From Lichenostomus cassidix (Eukaryota; Chordata; Aves; Passeriformes; Meliphagidae): a DNA stretch of 64,000 nucleotides. The notes below the pieces were generated by a model. It saw only the letters and a list, made by a program, of their open reading frames with translations, had not been told where the DNA came from and did not search any database. Every line of letters begins with the position of its first letter. Within the stretch, counting starts at the first letter, position 1. The position numbers and the translations under genes are program-made. Location of the stretch: positions 45,021,797 to 45,085,796 of the forward strand of contig CM039184.1 of assembly GCA_008360975.2 (NCBI GenBank). Direction: 5' to 3'. This document shows, in pieces, positions 46,001-61,000 of this stretch.

Positions 46001-49000
46001 GGATGCTGAAATGGGTATTGCTACTTTATAACTCTTCACAGTTTCAAAAGTGGTTGTGAAAATTGATTAAACCAAGCCAGTTTTAATACCCTGATGAACT
46101 GCAGTCCTTCCCAAGCAGTCTTTTTGCAGATCCTGGACAACTGTGCTCCACCAGGTACCACTGAATTTCCATAGGTTGTGAGTATATTCTTAAAATGGTC
46201 TTCAAAAATATTCTCATCCTCTGTGGGAGAGAAAAAGTTTTATGACCTTACCTAATTATCTGCACAACTGTACTACTTACTTAAATAACTAATAAGAAAT
46301 CCATGTCGAGTAATTTTCACTAACTGGAAATAGCTAGCGAACACACCAAATGTGTATGCTGCATGTGGATGCTCAAGCTCCAGTTACCCCTTAAAAAAGG
46401 GAAATTAAGCTTGACAGAAAAAACTGCAGCTCTTATTTGATGGGAATGTGTCGTGGCTTCAGACCTTCTTTGACAGGTCAGAAAATAGCATCAATAGTAT
46501 ACTTGGTTTGGTGGTAAGGAGTGTGTGTGGAGGAGGAGGGAATTAGATGGCACCAAACACCCTGATTATAGAAGCCCTTTTTAGGATGAGGATGCAGAGT
46601 TAATATTGAATGGTAACCAAAAATCCAGAGATTTTGGATTAGGACAAAATTCTGCTCTCATCACTCATTCTGTGGCAGGCAGAAGGGGTTGTGAGAAGAT
46701 ACCCAGAACACGTAAATATATGCAATGTAGACAGAAGTCCTTATCTGCTTCTCTGTGACAGATCAACCAGAGAATGGAAATGGTTATAAAAATGAAAGCC
46801 TGAGGCTGGAGCTTTATTCTTTCTGAATAGCTGTCAGTTTGGTTTTGTAGGCTAGAATTGTCCATATTAGGTTTGCATGAGATCTGAGGAAGCTAGGGCT
46901 CTAGGTTTGCTTAGAAACTATGACAAATATGCTACTTTGAAGTAAGAGAGGAGAATAATGAAGATATGCAGGACCCAGCCCTCAAGATGATCTAAGTTTC
47001 ACCAACAGGCTAGCAAAGAATCTGGCTCTGCATGTTTAAACATCTCATGTTTAAGATGTAAAGACTGCCTCAGATTTTTTTTTTTTACTATTTATTTTGG
47101 ATCTTAAAGTATCTACTTGAATACTTGCTCTCAACTCGTAAAGAGTATCTTTGACTGTTTTAACTAGTTACACCATAAAACTTACTAAGTTGTGATTTTT
47201 GTGATAACTGAATCATTAATGGAAAGGGTTGTGTTTCCATCTGTGAATAAGATGTATTTTTGTACCTTAAAGCCTCAAAATGGCTTAGTCAAGAGGTTGT
47301 ATTGATGACTCCAGGCATTAGGCAAGCAAATGAGGGAGGGAGGTCAAAGGAGACTACCAAAAAGTGGTCTTGCAAATCAAAAACATTGAGGAGAAGAAAT
47401 TCCTGGCATTCCATGGTATCTGGGTTTATTTTCTTACATTTCTCTAATAAGAAAAACACACTTCAGATGTGTTCTTGGTAAATGTTTTCACTTGTCTCAT
47501 CTGTCTCTGCTGCCAAACGTGACCTAAAATACATTGGTCTTACATGCCTCGAGGACATCTACTGGATAGCTAACAGCGCATCTGTAAAAGTGGACTTGGC
47601 TCTCCAATGCAATCCCTGAATGTAGATTCAATTGTCAGCACCTCATTACTAACTGCTCTTTCCCTGGAATCATTTTTATTAAAATAACCTTGTGCAATAG
47701 CTTTAAAACACAGAGCAGAATGTTCTAAAGTAACCTATTGTGTTACATGTAATATTCTCAAGTAATACGCTTGTTGTAAGTATCAGACTTTATATTTAGT
47801 ATAATTCATTGCTTTGTCCAAAACTGAAATTAAAATCCCTGACAGGTAACTCTTTAATATACACATTTCAAAGAGCTGCTTGCCAAGAATTTTGCTGTAC
47901 CTTGTAGTGCACAAAATCCTACTCAGAAGCTTTCAATTAACTTGATTCATGCAGTAACTTGGTCTGGCATTCTGCATAAGCTGTCCTGCAGCTTGTAGGA
48001 ATGAAAGATTTTGCCAAACTATTTTGTTGGTCTGAAAGGCAGCCAGTTGAAACTCAGACAGGGTTAAGTGATGGTTATGAATATTAGAAAGTTTTAAGAA
48101 ATCATTTCTATGCACTATTTTTCCTTCACCCCTGCAGAGTTTGGCCACTGTTAGAGGAGCAAGAGTGAATTTTGGGGTAATGCTGGAATGATGCTCTGCC
48201 TTCTTACAGTGGCCAAGAGGGCTAGGAGGACTGTGTGATATCTAGGAAGCCTTTCAGCATCAAACCTTCCCTTTGCCTTGTGAAGTAGTATATATCCAGA
48301 TCTTATAATTGCAAAACAGGGTTGGATCAGGTCACAATAAATAATTCTGCTTCTGACAGAAGAAAAAAAATCATTGTAAAGTGAAATTCTATTTGTCTTG
48401 AAGGTAGCAAACTGGCCTCAACATTCATCTGGATGTCAGTCGTTTTATTTCTGGCAGTCCTCCAGTTGCTGTGGTGTGCTTAGTTGTTTATTTGGACCAG
48501 CCTGAACTTAATTGCTGCTCTGGGGTCTAAAGAGCAGGTGTAATTTCTGCTTTTGAATGGTGATGGACAGCTGGAGTAAACTCTTCAGTTTTTTTTTGTT
48601 GGGCTTTTGTTTGGTTGATTTTTAACTCTACTTGACAATGAATCCACTTGCTATTCGAGGCTACACATCTTACCTTTGTATTCTTTCTACAGGAGACCCT
48701 TTTGAGACAACTTTGAAGACTTCCAAAGAATGTATTATGGCTGTAGGGCTGGGGTTGCAAGAGAAGAATAGGAAGGAGCACTCCTAGGTCTGGTCTCATG
48801 CTGAGTCAATACAGAGAAGTTTAGTCCTGAATATCTGTCAAGAAGTGACAGCACTACCATGTATTTGGTTGGAACTGAAACTTGTTTGTCCGAGTTCAAG
48901 TATGATGCATAGTTATCTACAGAGTGCCCCACTATCACCATAATTAAGAGCCCCTTCAGTACTACTGAATAATGGAAAAGTTTCAGAGAAGCTAAATGTG

Positions 49001-52000
49001 TTGCCTGTAATAAAGGCTCTTCTGCAGGAATAAGTGCTGTGAAGCAATTGCAGAAGGGAGGGAACCTTACCAGCTGGTTAATAGACAAAAATTCTGGTAG
49101 TATGTATTATGTATTTTTAAATAACATAATTTTAAAAGGAATAGCTAGGGGTTAGAGGAAGGATAGAATTAAATTATTTGGAGGTGTTCTGACCACATCA
49201 TAGAGCTAGGACACTTTGCCCAGTGGGTAGTTAATCTGCTTTTCTCTTTGCACAGAACATGTTCAAAATCATGTCTGTATATAAGATGGAGCTTAGTGGG
49301 ATTTAATGCTTCAAGGATTAGTAAAACCTAAACATCAGTTGGCTTCTGTCAAAACCAGCTCTGCTTTCCTGACATGTATCTTGTTTGTTCTCCATTACTC
49401 TCAAAGTAAACTGCTAGCTCCCTCTGTTTAGGCTGTCAGCAGAAAGGGTTAAAATGATCCAACCTTGTGTTTGTTAAGTACACTTGCTGTAGATCAAAAA
49501 GAATAAGCCTTAAAAAAAGATTTATAAAATCCCTCTTTTCTTGATATACTTTCAGTAAAGTTTTTGAGATAATCCAACTTTTGAAAGTGACACACTGAAA
49601 TTCATATATTTTAAGACAACCAGAGGCTTTTCATTGCAGGGTAATAATCATGCAAGATTATAGACTTCAGAGGTTCTTGAAGTCGATAAGTAACTGTCAT
49701 AAAAGGACTTCAGGCGAGGATGATGATCTGTTTCTTGTTGGTACAATTGCCAGGCATGGCTTCTGTTTCAGGTTGTTTGCGTGACTAATGCTTCCTTTCC
49801 ATTCATGCTTCAGCCTGGCGAGCAGCAACAGCTCTGCATGGGATCCTTATCCTGCACTCTTTACCTTCCCAAGCATGCCTTTGTTTCCTCAAGACTTGCC
49901 TCAGGGTAACATCTTCCAGAATTAGCATGATGACAACAAACATATTGCAGTTTGCGCAGTAGTCATGTAATGGTGTGAAACATCACTGGCAGTTGGTTTT
50001 GTAGAATGTGAGTAGAGCTGGTTTCAGAAATTTATTTAGGGAGAGCCTGATCCTTTGCTAGCCACTTCATGCTTGTGCTGTTTCTTCTCCCAGTAGTTTG
50101 CCAGAGCAGCCTTACTTGTTTAGATGCATTTTCTTTCTACCAAAACATTTGATAGCTGATGCAGAAATTATGTTGTAGCAATATCACCTGCCATATGAAA
50201 TTGGAAAGCTAAGTCAGCTTGCTTAAATTACTTCCAGTGTGTGTGTCTTTCAGTGTTATATTTAAATCAGAATTTTCCAAAGTGAGCTGTGGTGTACTGG
50301 TCAGTGACCTAAATCCAGTAATTTCATAATTTGCAGGCAACAAGGCTTATGGAATTAAGCACTAGTTCTCCTTTTCACAGGGTAGTTTGGGGAAGGTGAA
50401 GAGTCCTGATCCATGCAATTTCTCCCTGCAATATCATCCTCTTCTGTTTAGTCAGTTTATTTTCCAGATTTGATGTACTACACTTGGATGCCACAGCACA
50501 TGTAGGGCACAACAATTTATATCTGTATTTTCTTCTGATGTCACAAATAGAGATGATCTGATTTATCTGCACATATAGCTTTGGCGTGAGTGTTGGCATG
50601 AGTCATTTGCAGAAGGATAGCTATGAGAGGTAAGGTAGTCCAGGAATTGCAGAGATTTTACTTGATGTTTAGTCCACAACAGATCCCTTTTGCTTTTGAG
50701 ACATGTTGTATTTGTAAGGCTTTTTGTGTGTTCTCAGAGCTGCTGGTCACAAGCTTATACATATAACCTAAAATGTCACTGCTGTAGCTTAACAGCAACA
50801 GTCAATGTAGACTTAGGTTAGAACGTTTATGTTGCTTGTGACAGTGGTAAGATATTTATACAATATTACCATTTTGATCATGTATTTTTATTTCATTTTT
50901 GGACTGATAAATACTTTTCTACTCATTTTGTTCTGATTGCATTGCATTTTCTAGAAAGGCAGAATTATCAACTTTTAAAATTACTAACTAAAAGGAATTA
51001 CTAGTCATTCTGTAAGTACTCCAAATTAAGCTCTGGCTTAATATGTAGTTTATCTTCCTATCTTTTCCACTACTAAGGAAAAAATTTAAAAAGTGTATTT
51101 TAAGGAAACTGCCTTAATGTTTCACAGTATATAATCCAGTTGAATATTCCATATTATATTGCTTCCTTATGTTTCACCTTTTGCTGACCTTCAAGTTTAC
51201 AAGTTCAAGTGGATATTAATGATCTTGGGAATAGCTAGAATAAACAGAACTTAAAAGGGACGAGAACCCATAGCTCCCCAAGCTGTTTGTTGGACTGTGT
51301 AGTTTTGGTTTATAACACAGGAAAGTGCTGTATTGGCCATCTATAATCAGCTGAAACATTGTAGAAATGCTGTCTGTCTAGAGGATTATTGAATCTGACC
51401 ATATCAGTTGAAAAATATACATATATATACATATAATTATTACATATATATGCATACATATACATACATGTACATAAAAAAAAGCTCTGGATGTTTTATA
51501 ACAAATTTTTCACTAACTGTTCTAATATTAAGCTGAAACAGAAATTCTGTATTACTTGTCTATATAAATGAAATAGAATCAGAGGATTTCTAAATCAGTT
51601 TTCAGGTACTTTGTACATGTGCATGGGTGCATTTCTGCTGACTTGTATTATGGTAAAATACAGTCCAGGGATTTTTTTTCTGCTATCTTGAATTATTTTT
51701 CTATTTTTGTTTAATGCACACTGTTGTCATTGGTTTACACTATTATTCTTTGATATTGGAAGCAGCACTGAGTGGAGTTGCATTACTTTTTAGTAAGATC
51801 ATTTGTGCACAGCTGCATTGTCTCATGTATGTGGTTGTTAGCAAATGAAGTTGTTTTGTGTCACAGATCCGAAAGTGTATATGTTAAACTTTTTGGCTTT
51901 CTGAAGCCAAAAAACTTACTGTATGTGTATCACAGAATATATATATATATATACACAAATATGTCTATATTTAGATCAACATGAAACAAGACTGTGATTA

Positions 52001-55000
52001 AAATGCTTGTCCTTACAAGTTTACATGATGCTTGGATTGAGGAAATGTTTGATAAAGCTGAAGATGGTGGGTTTGGCAAGAGATGAACGTGCTTCAGATG
52101 GTGGTTGACCACACTCATCAGACTTGTGTACATATTTTAATTTATAAGTATGGCCATCTGTAAAGTAGATATATGAACAAGCCAAAAAGAGTTAAGTTTA
52201 TCTTTTATTTTTTTACATAAGAAAGAAAAGGCAAAATGTAGAATGCTATGTTGTAATTTACTTTTGTTGGGAGGATTTGTTTCCCTTCTTTTTAATTAAT
52301 TCCTCATGTGAACTGAATCCTTGCCAACCTTTTAATAATTATTTATTAAATTTTATTGTAATTCAGTTCACCTGGGGACCAAAAATAAGTCAAATGTTGA
52401 GACTCTGATTTGCTGTGCATTGTCTGTAAAGGAAGGAAAAGGAATTCATCCCAAAGCAGAGAGCTGTAGGTAAACAGAGAAGTTATGGGACATTTTGGGG
52501 TTGCTGTGTTTGGGTTGTGTTTATAAGTACCTCCTGAATTGTTTGTTTTTAAGTTCTCCCATGCTCTACTGATAACAGGGAGCATATTTCTTCCTGGTTT
52601 GGAGTATAGTGGTCATGGTCTTATTGGAATATAGTAGTTTTTAGTTTGTACAAAACAGTGGTTTTGCAACTTAAAATTATGATGTTTAAAAACTGGTTTG
52701 ATATCACTCTTTTCACAGTTTTTTTCTGTCTGAAATAAACTTTTGATTTTGTGTGTTCTCAACATATTTTAGAACTTGCTACTATGTTTGTGAAAATCCT
52801 GTCCCGTACTTCAATATGCTTCTTTGTAAGATGGACAGAAACTTATTCCCTCATGATGTTCAATAACAAATTCAAAGAACACTTGTCTATTACTGTTTGT
52901 CTTAGTCACTGGTTGTGTCCTGTGAATCTTATTTTCTCTTCTCCTAATGGTAATCAGTAGTCTTTTATCATCCAGTGCCTGAAATTGATTGCAGAAAGTC
53001 AAGTTGACTTGACTGGCATTGCCCTGAAGTGTCAGTTCTATGAAGCTAAATATCATAGCTTGAATATAATAACTTGTATATAGTAACTGTTCCTTGTTGT
53101 ACTGGTGTGTTTTAACCAACTTTCCCCAGTGCACTCTGCAACATACCCTTCTTTTGTGAGCCACAGCTTTCAAAGAGTAACCCCTTTGCTCTGCCTGTTG
53201 GAGGTTTTCATGGCCATGTTGAGTCAGCTGTAGACAAAACCAGTAATGAAGGAAAATGTGGGCTGTGTCCTGTAGAACTGCCTGGCAGTCCCTCCCAGCT
53301 GTCAAGCAGTAGGCAAAGGAAGTTCTTCCTGGTTTGGTTTGCAGAGTGATTCTGCATGGTGGATCAATATTTCTGGCACAAAGAGACCCATGCCAAAGCA
53401 AAAACAGGGGAAGAGGCAAAATATTATGAAATTTTTGACTGTTATTGACAAATCTTGCCCTTTTATAAATTGATCTACTGTATTAGTCCAGTAAATACTG
53501 TATTTCCTTGGTATGTATACCTGGGTATTAACAACATACAGTGAACTGACAAACTCCTTTCTCTTCTCACCTTTCACTACAGGTGAGAAGCAACACTATC
53601 ACTACAGATATTTCAAGTAGTACAGAGGAGAATCTATTGTAAAACTGATGGCTGATAAGCAGCTCCCAGTTTTGCTCAAAGCACTTCAGCCTTGCTGTCT
53701 GCAAGCTGATTTGCAACACTTCAAATATTATTTCAGAACTGCTTTTAAAATGCCTGGCAGCTTCTGTTTTATGTGTCTGTTGTTAAAAAAAAAGTTTTAA
53801 AATAAATTGGTGACAAAAAGCTCTTAAGAATTTAGTCTTATTTTAATGACTTTTTCTATATTTTTGAAATTAGATTATATTTTTTTAATTAAAATTTTAT
53901 GGAGCTTGTGTCTTGCAGGAAATTACTTAACTGTATAATTTCATAATGAAGTTTTCTAACATCTAGTAAAAATTTAGTCATACAGGACTATGTTCTGAAG
54001 TATTTTAACAGTTCAGAAATTTATATACTAGGAAATACTCCTGCTTTGGCTATAGTAAATAGCAAAATAAATCACATAGGCAAGGCCTCTAGTTTTCTTT
54101 TGGGGGAAGCTCAACAGTTTGCAGAACTAACAATACAGAAAATTCATTTATGTGACCATTTCTGTTGTAGGACGTGATTTTGTTTTTTGCTTAAAGATCT
54201 CATGAAGCACTGATTATCTTCTGGATTTTGCAGTGCAGTTTAATTGACAGATTAATTTCTCATAGCTTCTTTCATCTATTTTTCTAGTGAGATTATTTCT
54301 TTACAATTCCTGTTTCCAGTGTGGAAAAACGCAAATCTCAAAACCTTGTGTTGTTGAGGGAGAAAAGTTGGTGTTTTAACAGCACTCTGTGTGACCTTTA
54401 GTGAATCAATTGTTTTATCAATCAAATTATGCTAGTATGAGTTAATTAATTAACTAACTTGATCTTGATGTGACACAGCCTTCCTGGAGTATACACTGAA
54501 AGGGGGGAGAGGAAAGAAGGGTCTGTATAAACACCATATGCAAAGGCTGAAGCTATCAGCCTGCCATTAGCCCTTTATCTAAGAGGCTCTTGGCATATAA
54601 ATCAAACAATAACCTCTCTGTTTTGACTCAGTGCCAAAGTATACAGCCACAGTTGAGTCTAGGACAGATTACACCCACCGAGTGCCTTGAGGGCTTGGAG
54701 TGAAACTGGGAAATAACCATTAAATTATTCAGGAACATATTTATGTTCTTTAATATTGGCTGTTGGACCCTTTTTTTTTTTTTTACTATATGCATGTTCT
54801 AATCATCAAACCAATACATGGAAGCATTTTAATGTACATCTAAGAGAGGATGTGAGAATAATGTTCTAAGTCAAAGGGCTGCAAAGAACTTGTTTTTGAA
54901 AAGGTTTTGGGTGTTAAATGTTGCAATATTTTTACTAATCTATGGCAGAGGTGTTAATATATATGCTCCTGCAGTTTTCTGCAAGCACAATACCAAGATG

Positions 55001-58000
55001 ACATTAACTTTTTGTAAACTTTTTCCCCAAGGTTAGAATGGATTGAAAAATAGTTCAAGTTTCTACTGTCTGAACTGCATTTAATTAGGCTGAGCAGATC
55101 TGCCAACTGTACAAAATGTTCAACAGCACAGTTACAGTCCACTGCTAAGAACCACTTTAACCATTTTAAAACTTAAAGTTATTTTGCTTTCTTAGAAATA
55201 AATAATGTTAGTCCCTTCTGGGGATGTGCAACTTACATTTATTTGAAAAGAAAATTTTTGTAGATTCTGTGTTTTTCTCTGAGGAAAGTATTGCTGAATC
55301 TTTAGTTGAACACACATTGGTTTAGCCCATCAAGAGCATGTGCTTGTGATGCACTCAAATTGCAGCCATGCTAGAGACTGAACTCCTGGAAATACTGATA
55401 GCTGTTTCCATATGGAAGATTTTAGATAAATTATGTTGGAGCTGTTTGGTCACTTTCAGAAGGGTGAAATGAAGAGCAGCTTCATTCTCGGAGCCCAGCT
55501 GTGTTCTGGGAACATGGCAGTGTGGAGCTCTTCTCATCCACATGGCATTCCCCACAGCATGCCCACACAATCCCTGTGACATGGAGGAGCTGCTGTTCCA
55601 GGGAGGCAGTTCCAGATGATGTTAGTTGTTTCCAGTGGGTGGCTGCTGTGTGTGGAGTGGGGTGCAGTCAGGGACTTAGCTGTTCCCACCACAGTTGTCA
55701 GGCTGGCGCTTGTCCCCAGGAATCCACAATGTATCCGGTGTAGCCTTGGCATAGCTTCCACTCTCTCTGAAGCATCAGGGCAGTTGGAGGAGGGAGAATG
55801 TCTCTTGATACGTGGCGCTTTGGTCCAGGCTCAAAGCCAAATCATTGCATCTTATCGCAGGCTTGTACTTCTCTTTGGTTTATTGATATTTGAATGACAT
55901 ATTTCAGCCATGGATTTGTCCATCGTAATAATGGTCTTCTTACCACCTGGTGGTGTTTTTTGAAGTGCTGTGCACTTAATGTGGGTGTCTTTAAACAAAT
56001 GTGTGTTATTGCAAAGGCAAGACTTGGCAGTGTGCTTTTTTTCTTAGCAGTCACTCAGTTTTGGGCAGCTTTGTGGTATTAATGACGCTCTAATTTAATC
56101 TTTACTGAATTTTTCCCTTTTCCCTTTCTCTTGTGAAAATATACAGGCACAGCTGAGCTGTAAAGTTATATGGATGAAAGGTAAAAGCTTTGCTGATAAA
56201 ATAACCACAGAATGGTCGCATGTTGAGACTATCACAATTTTCATTTTAATTTTTTTAATCTGTGAAAGTATAAACACAACTACTTTGTTATGCTGAAATG
56301 CTTTCATTTCAGTTGATTAATTTTTGAAGCCCACTCACAGTTATTTTCTGCCTATTCAGAGCCTGTGTCAGCAATTTGCTGTTTGAAATCTCATGTCCTT
56401 TGCCAGGTGTATAAATAAGAACATTTGCTTATTCTTTCTTAGTATCTTGTTCGGATGATGTCCCCCACCTGGTTATTTGCTGTTTCTGCTCTTTACAATG
56501 TGGGCTGTGCTTTCAGCTGACCCCAAGAGGTTTAAAACCAAAACAAAACTGCACATGGTCATCTTTTTCTTACTTCATTTGAACTACAGGAGATCTGTGA
56601 AGGAAATTGTATGTAGATACTGATTTCTCAATTTGGCCTTTGAAAAATTTATGGAAGAGACTCTTGACCTGTGTTTCAGTAAGCCTGAGGACATGCCAGT
56701 GTTTCATAAGGAGAAAACAGGATGACCTGAATTTGTCCTGTTAGGCAAAGAAGTCCAGACAAAAATCCAGTAATTGATAATGTACATGTCACTTTTATCT
56801 TCCTTGACTGGAGATTAGATCACTTTAAAATAATTTGCAATAGCTTGCCAAAGACTACAGATGTGGCTGATAATTTTGGTGATTATGGTACTCTGCTTGA
56901 GCAAGAATGTTTGACTTGTGTTTTTTGGTTAATTCAATGCTTATTGAAAAAATATATTGCCAAACTAATACTATAGTTTGGCAATAGGGGGGTTACGAAT
57001 GGTCTGTTCATAAAACTGAAAACATAATTGTAAATGGGGAGCATTTAGTAACTGAATGAACATATTTTCTAGTATAGGCTTATTGCTTCCTGACCTTTTG
57101 CTCTTGCTTTAGAGACCTGGAAGACCATATTTTAATAATTTGTAAATAATAGACAAGACCTGAAGTAGTAAGGGAAGTAAATATCTTTCTATATTGGTGG
57201 AGTGAAGCAAGATGCATGTCTTATCAGCCAAGGGTAAATTGTGGGGTTGTGCGCTGGACCCCCTCAGGATTATAAGTGCCCCCAAATTTCTGTCTTTGTC
57301 TCTAGCTTTGCATCTGCTCTGAGAGTTTGCTCTCCATTGACTGGTGTTTGATCTCACCTATTTCTAGACTACTACTTGCAGCTTGCTAATAGCGTGTTCC
57401 AGTGCCACCAACCTTCCCTGTTCTCCCCAAATTTGTTCAAAATGAGTAGCTTTGGGAACTAAGCCTACAAACTATCATGGATAGGGGCACTTTGTGTCAT
57501 CAGATAAATTTAGCAGTGTAGTCCTTGTACGGCTGGGCCAGACCAGATCAAGAGAATGTGTTACAATTATTGTAACAGATGCAAGATTAGGCATTTGATT
57601 AGCAACCTGTAAACATCTAGATCAAGCAAATTAGTTAAGCAATGAGAATGTGTTGCTGGAAGGAATTCCATGGGAATGAGAGCAATCTCCCTCACAGTGA
57701 ATGTTGCTGAAGCTACTGCCCCATCACCAAAAGAATTGCTTACCATCCTGTACCCTTACTTCTGCTCAGGGTTTTGGCTTTTTCACCCTTGCATCTTGCT
57801 ACCAGTAAAAAACAGATTTCATTGTGTGGTCTTTCCTTTGGATATTGTAAATTTGAGAAGCCAGCTAGTTAGCCACTTCATGGCTAAGTTGTTTTATTAT
57901 TGATTTGTATTTTTGTTTTTCCATTTATCCTATCTTTAATTAAAGAAAGCATGCCTCTGGAGGCAACAAGTTGGAGCTGCTTTCAAACACCTGCATCAAA

Positions 58001-61000
58001 CTTTAGTCAGCATGGAACATCCCAGTCTTTCTGACTGGTTCTTATCAGCACCTTTTTCCTGGTCGTGTTGCCAGCTGGTGTCTCATTTTAGGATTCATAT
58101 AGACTGTGGGTCTGATGATTTGGTCATTTTTCCCTCTGTCTTAATGACTCAGCTTTGAAAACTGGCATGCAAATACCAGAAGTAGGGAAGCTGCATCTTT
58201 TAGTTGTCTAGATTTCTCCTTCTTCTTTATAATCTTTTTCATTGTTGTTTAAAGTACAAAATATATGCCGTTAAATTTTAATTAGTTTTGGAACAGAGAA
58301 TGTCTCATTAAAAAAAAAATGTGACATTTGTGTATGAGGGGGAGGGAGAAATTTGCAGTTATGAGATGTGTGTCAAAGACTGCTTTATCTAAATCAAATT
58401 GTATAACTGTCCAATGGGGCTTTTCAAAGACTTCTGCTTCTTCTCTGGATTCTTCTCTGGATTTATTGTGATATTTTTGTTTAATAAGCTTTCTACCAGG
58501 TTACTGCTACACTTGTTTTTATTAAATTCTGTTTTCTGAGATGACGTGTTGATTTGGTATAATGACTATAACAGCAAAAGGAAGGGACATGGCATCAAAT
58601 TCGTGAAAAAACTCTAACCTTGTTGGTGAAACTGATTAATTGGAGATGCCCCTGAATTTTAGCATTCTCTTCTCTTTGTCAGGCTTGCCATGCTCTGCAA
58701 AACATTTTGTAATAGAAATGCACAGAATGTGTACTGTAATATTTACCTAATTTTGTGACATTTGTTTCGAAGGATGATTTTGAGTTCTTGAGCTGTTTTG
58801 TAACTGTAAAGGATTTATTTTTCTTTAGCAAAACATCATCATTCAGACAATATCTTTTAAGGGTTTTGTAACGCATGGAATATTTTAAATACATTTTTTA
58901 AAATAACTGCTTAGTTTCAGAAAACTGCTTTCAGAGTGCAGAGTTTCACTATATAACATGTAAAATCAATACATAATTCTTGGGAAGTCAAGGAATGCAA
59001 GATGAGGGAGAAATGTGAATTGGGGTCCACAGAAATCATTGATTACCAGTGTCAGTGGATTAGGGCATTTGCACCAAAGCAGAGGAACTGCAGATGGAAA
59101 AAAGAGGAGGGGAAGGGCATAATGACAAGAGCTGGAAGACAGACACAGACAAATGTCTCTCCAGAAGGGTAAGATAAGATAATATATTTTCCGAGTGTTA
59201 GAAATCTCTAAAAGGAAAATGTTGTGGTAATTTCTCAGATCAGGCAAGAGGCAACACCAAAGCCCTGTACTGTGTCCTACTGACTCATTCCCAGCAGTCA
59301 TTCCTGTTACTGATCAAGGGTAAGAGTGGGCAGTTGTTCAAAGCAAAAGTCCTTCTTGGAAAGGGTAATAGAGAGGGAACAGGAAAAGTGTTTGCAGCAG
59401 AAAACATACAAGTACTTCTGTGGCTCATCTTCCCTATAATATATAAAAAAAGAATAGCTGAGCTTAAAAATTGTTGTTTTCTGTGAATTGACCTAGTCAG
59501 TTGACTGTGTTAGCTGTTGATATCCATTGACCTCATCGTGCTTATATATAGTTACATATATGATACCTAAGCCACCAAGTATTCTGCAAAGCAGTGGGAA
59601 AAAAAAAAAGTCTGCAGAAACTCTGGATGACACAGAGATGCAGCATAAAGGAGTGTGGTTGACTCTCATCTGCTTTTAGGCTGTACCACTGTTGTTTTGC
59701 TTTTTGCTATTTTTGGTATATTAAAGCAACCCTCAGGGATCCTGCAAACTTCATTGTGGGATTAAAGAAAAACCTGCTGTGGCTAAAGGAGGAAGAAAGA
59801 GTTTACAAAGTGAAAAGCAAATCCACACCCCTCCCTTTTTTGTTTTTTTAAAGCATTAGTATGACTCATTTTTTGTTTCTTTGTTTAGTTTAAAAAAATG
59901 TCTGTTATTTTTGAAGGGTATTATACTTTATTAACAAGTAGAAGTACCAGCTGGAACAGGGACTTGTAGTGATGATACAACATGGGATGATAATACATGT
60001 TGTTTTCAAAGACCTTGCTGTCTAAAGTGACAGGACTGATCCACACATGGTGTGGAAAGGGAGAGCAGGATGCAAGGATAATGGAAAAATGGTGTAACCT
60101 TATCACATACACTCCGACTTCTACTGACTTCTATAGATGCTTTCGGGATGAGTTTTCCACAGTTTACTGTTTGCTAAATATCTTTATGAAGTATGGGAGT
60201 TAGAAAGATGAGTCTACGAAAACCTGTGCAAAATCTGGTAGGCTTTCATTTTAGTTTCCTAATGTAGCTTGTTTTCCTTTGTTTGAAAGGCTTAGCTCCT
60301 GGTATCTTGTTTATGTGAGACTCTGTGCTCACATTTGTGGTGATGGAGAGATTTGTGAGAATGACGACAGGTTAAAAAAATCTTTAAAAGCAGCTTGACT
60401 TTTCTTCCAAGAAGGGGGAAAAGTATTTTTAAACCTAGCTTCCTGCTGTTTCAGGTCCAGTTTCTGATCTCTATAGATTTGGTATTGGAACTGTATGTTC
60501 AGGGAGGGATTAGTCAACAAGCAGTGCAGTGGCCTTATAAAATCCAAACGTCAGGCACAATTGCAAATGGCAGTGAGACATACCCTATGAATGTGATGTG
60601 AACAGGATCAATACAGATGTTGGGTGGGGAGGACTGCATCATAATTGAGTAGATAATCTGTAAAAATAGCAAACCTGAGGATCACAGAATCAGAGCCATT
60701 AAAAGGCCTCCAAGATCATCAATTCCAACCTTTGACTGAGTGCTCCCATTTCCACTAAATCATACCACAAAGTGCCAGGTCTACTAATTTTTGAGCACTT
60801 TCAGGTATGGTGACTCTACCACTTCCCTGGGGAGCCTGTTCTAATGCTTGACAACCTTTTCCATAAAGAATCTTTTTTACTGTATTGAAGCATCTAGCTG
60901 CTTTGGAAACCTCTCATTTCTTGCACAATTGTATGTTACCTATCACTGTAGTTTTTCTTGTGAGGAATCTCCTGGGAGCTGCTGCCCATGAACAGTCTCA

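Noticed and set aside
59959..60203. Assorted 60-90 codon frames in the introns, here and throughout
   Set aside because: These are expected by chance in AT-rich DNA, with no recognisable domains. Most overlap similar frames on the other strand.
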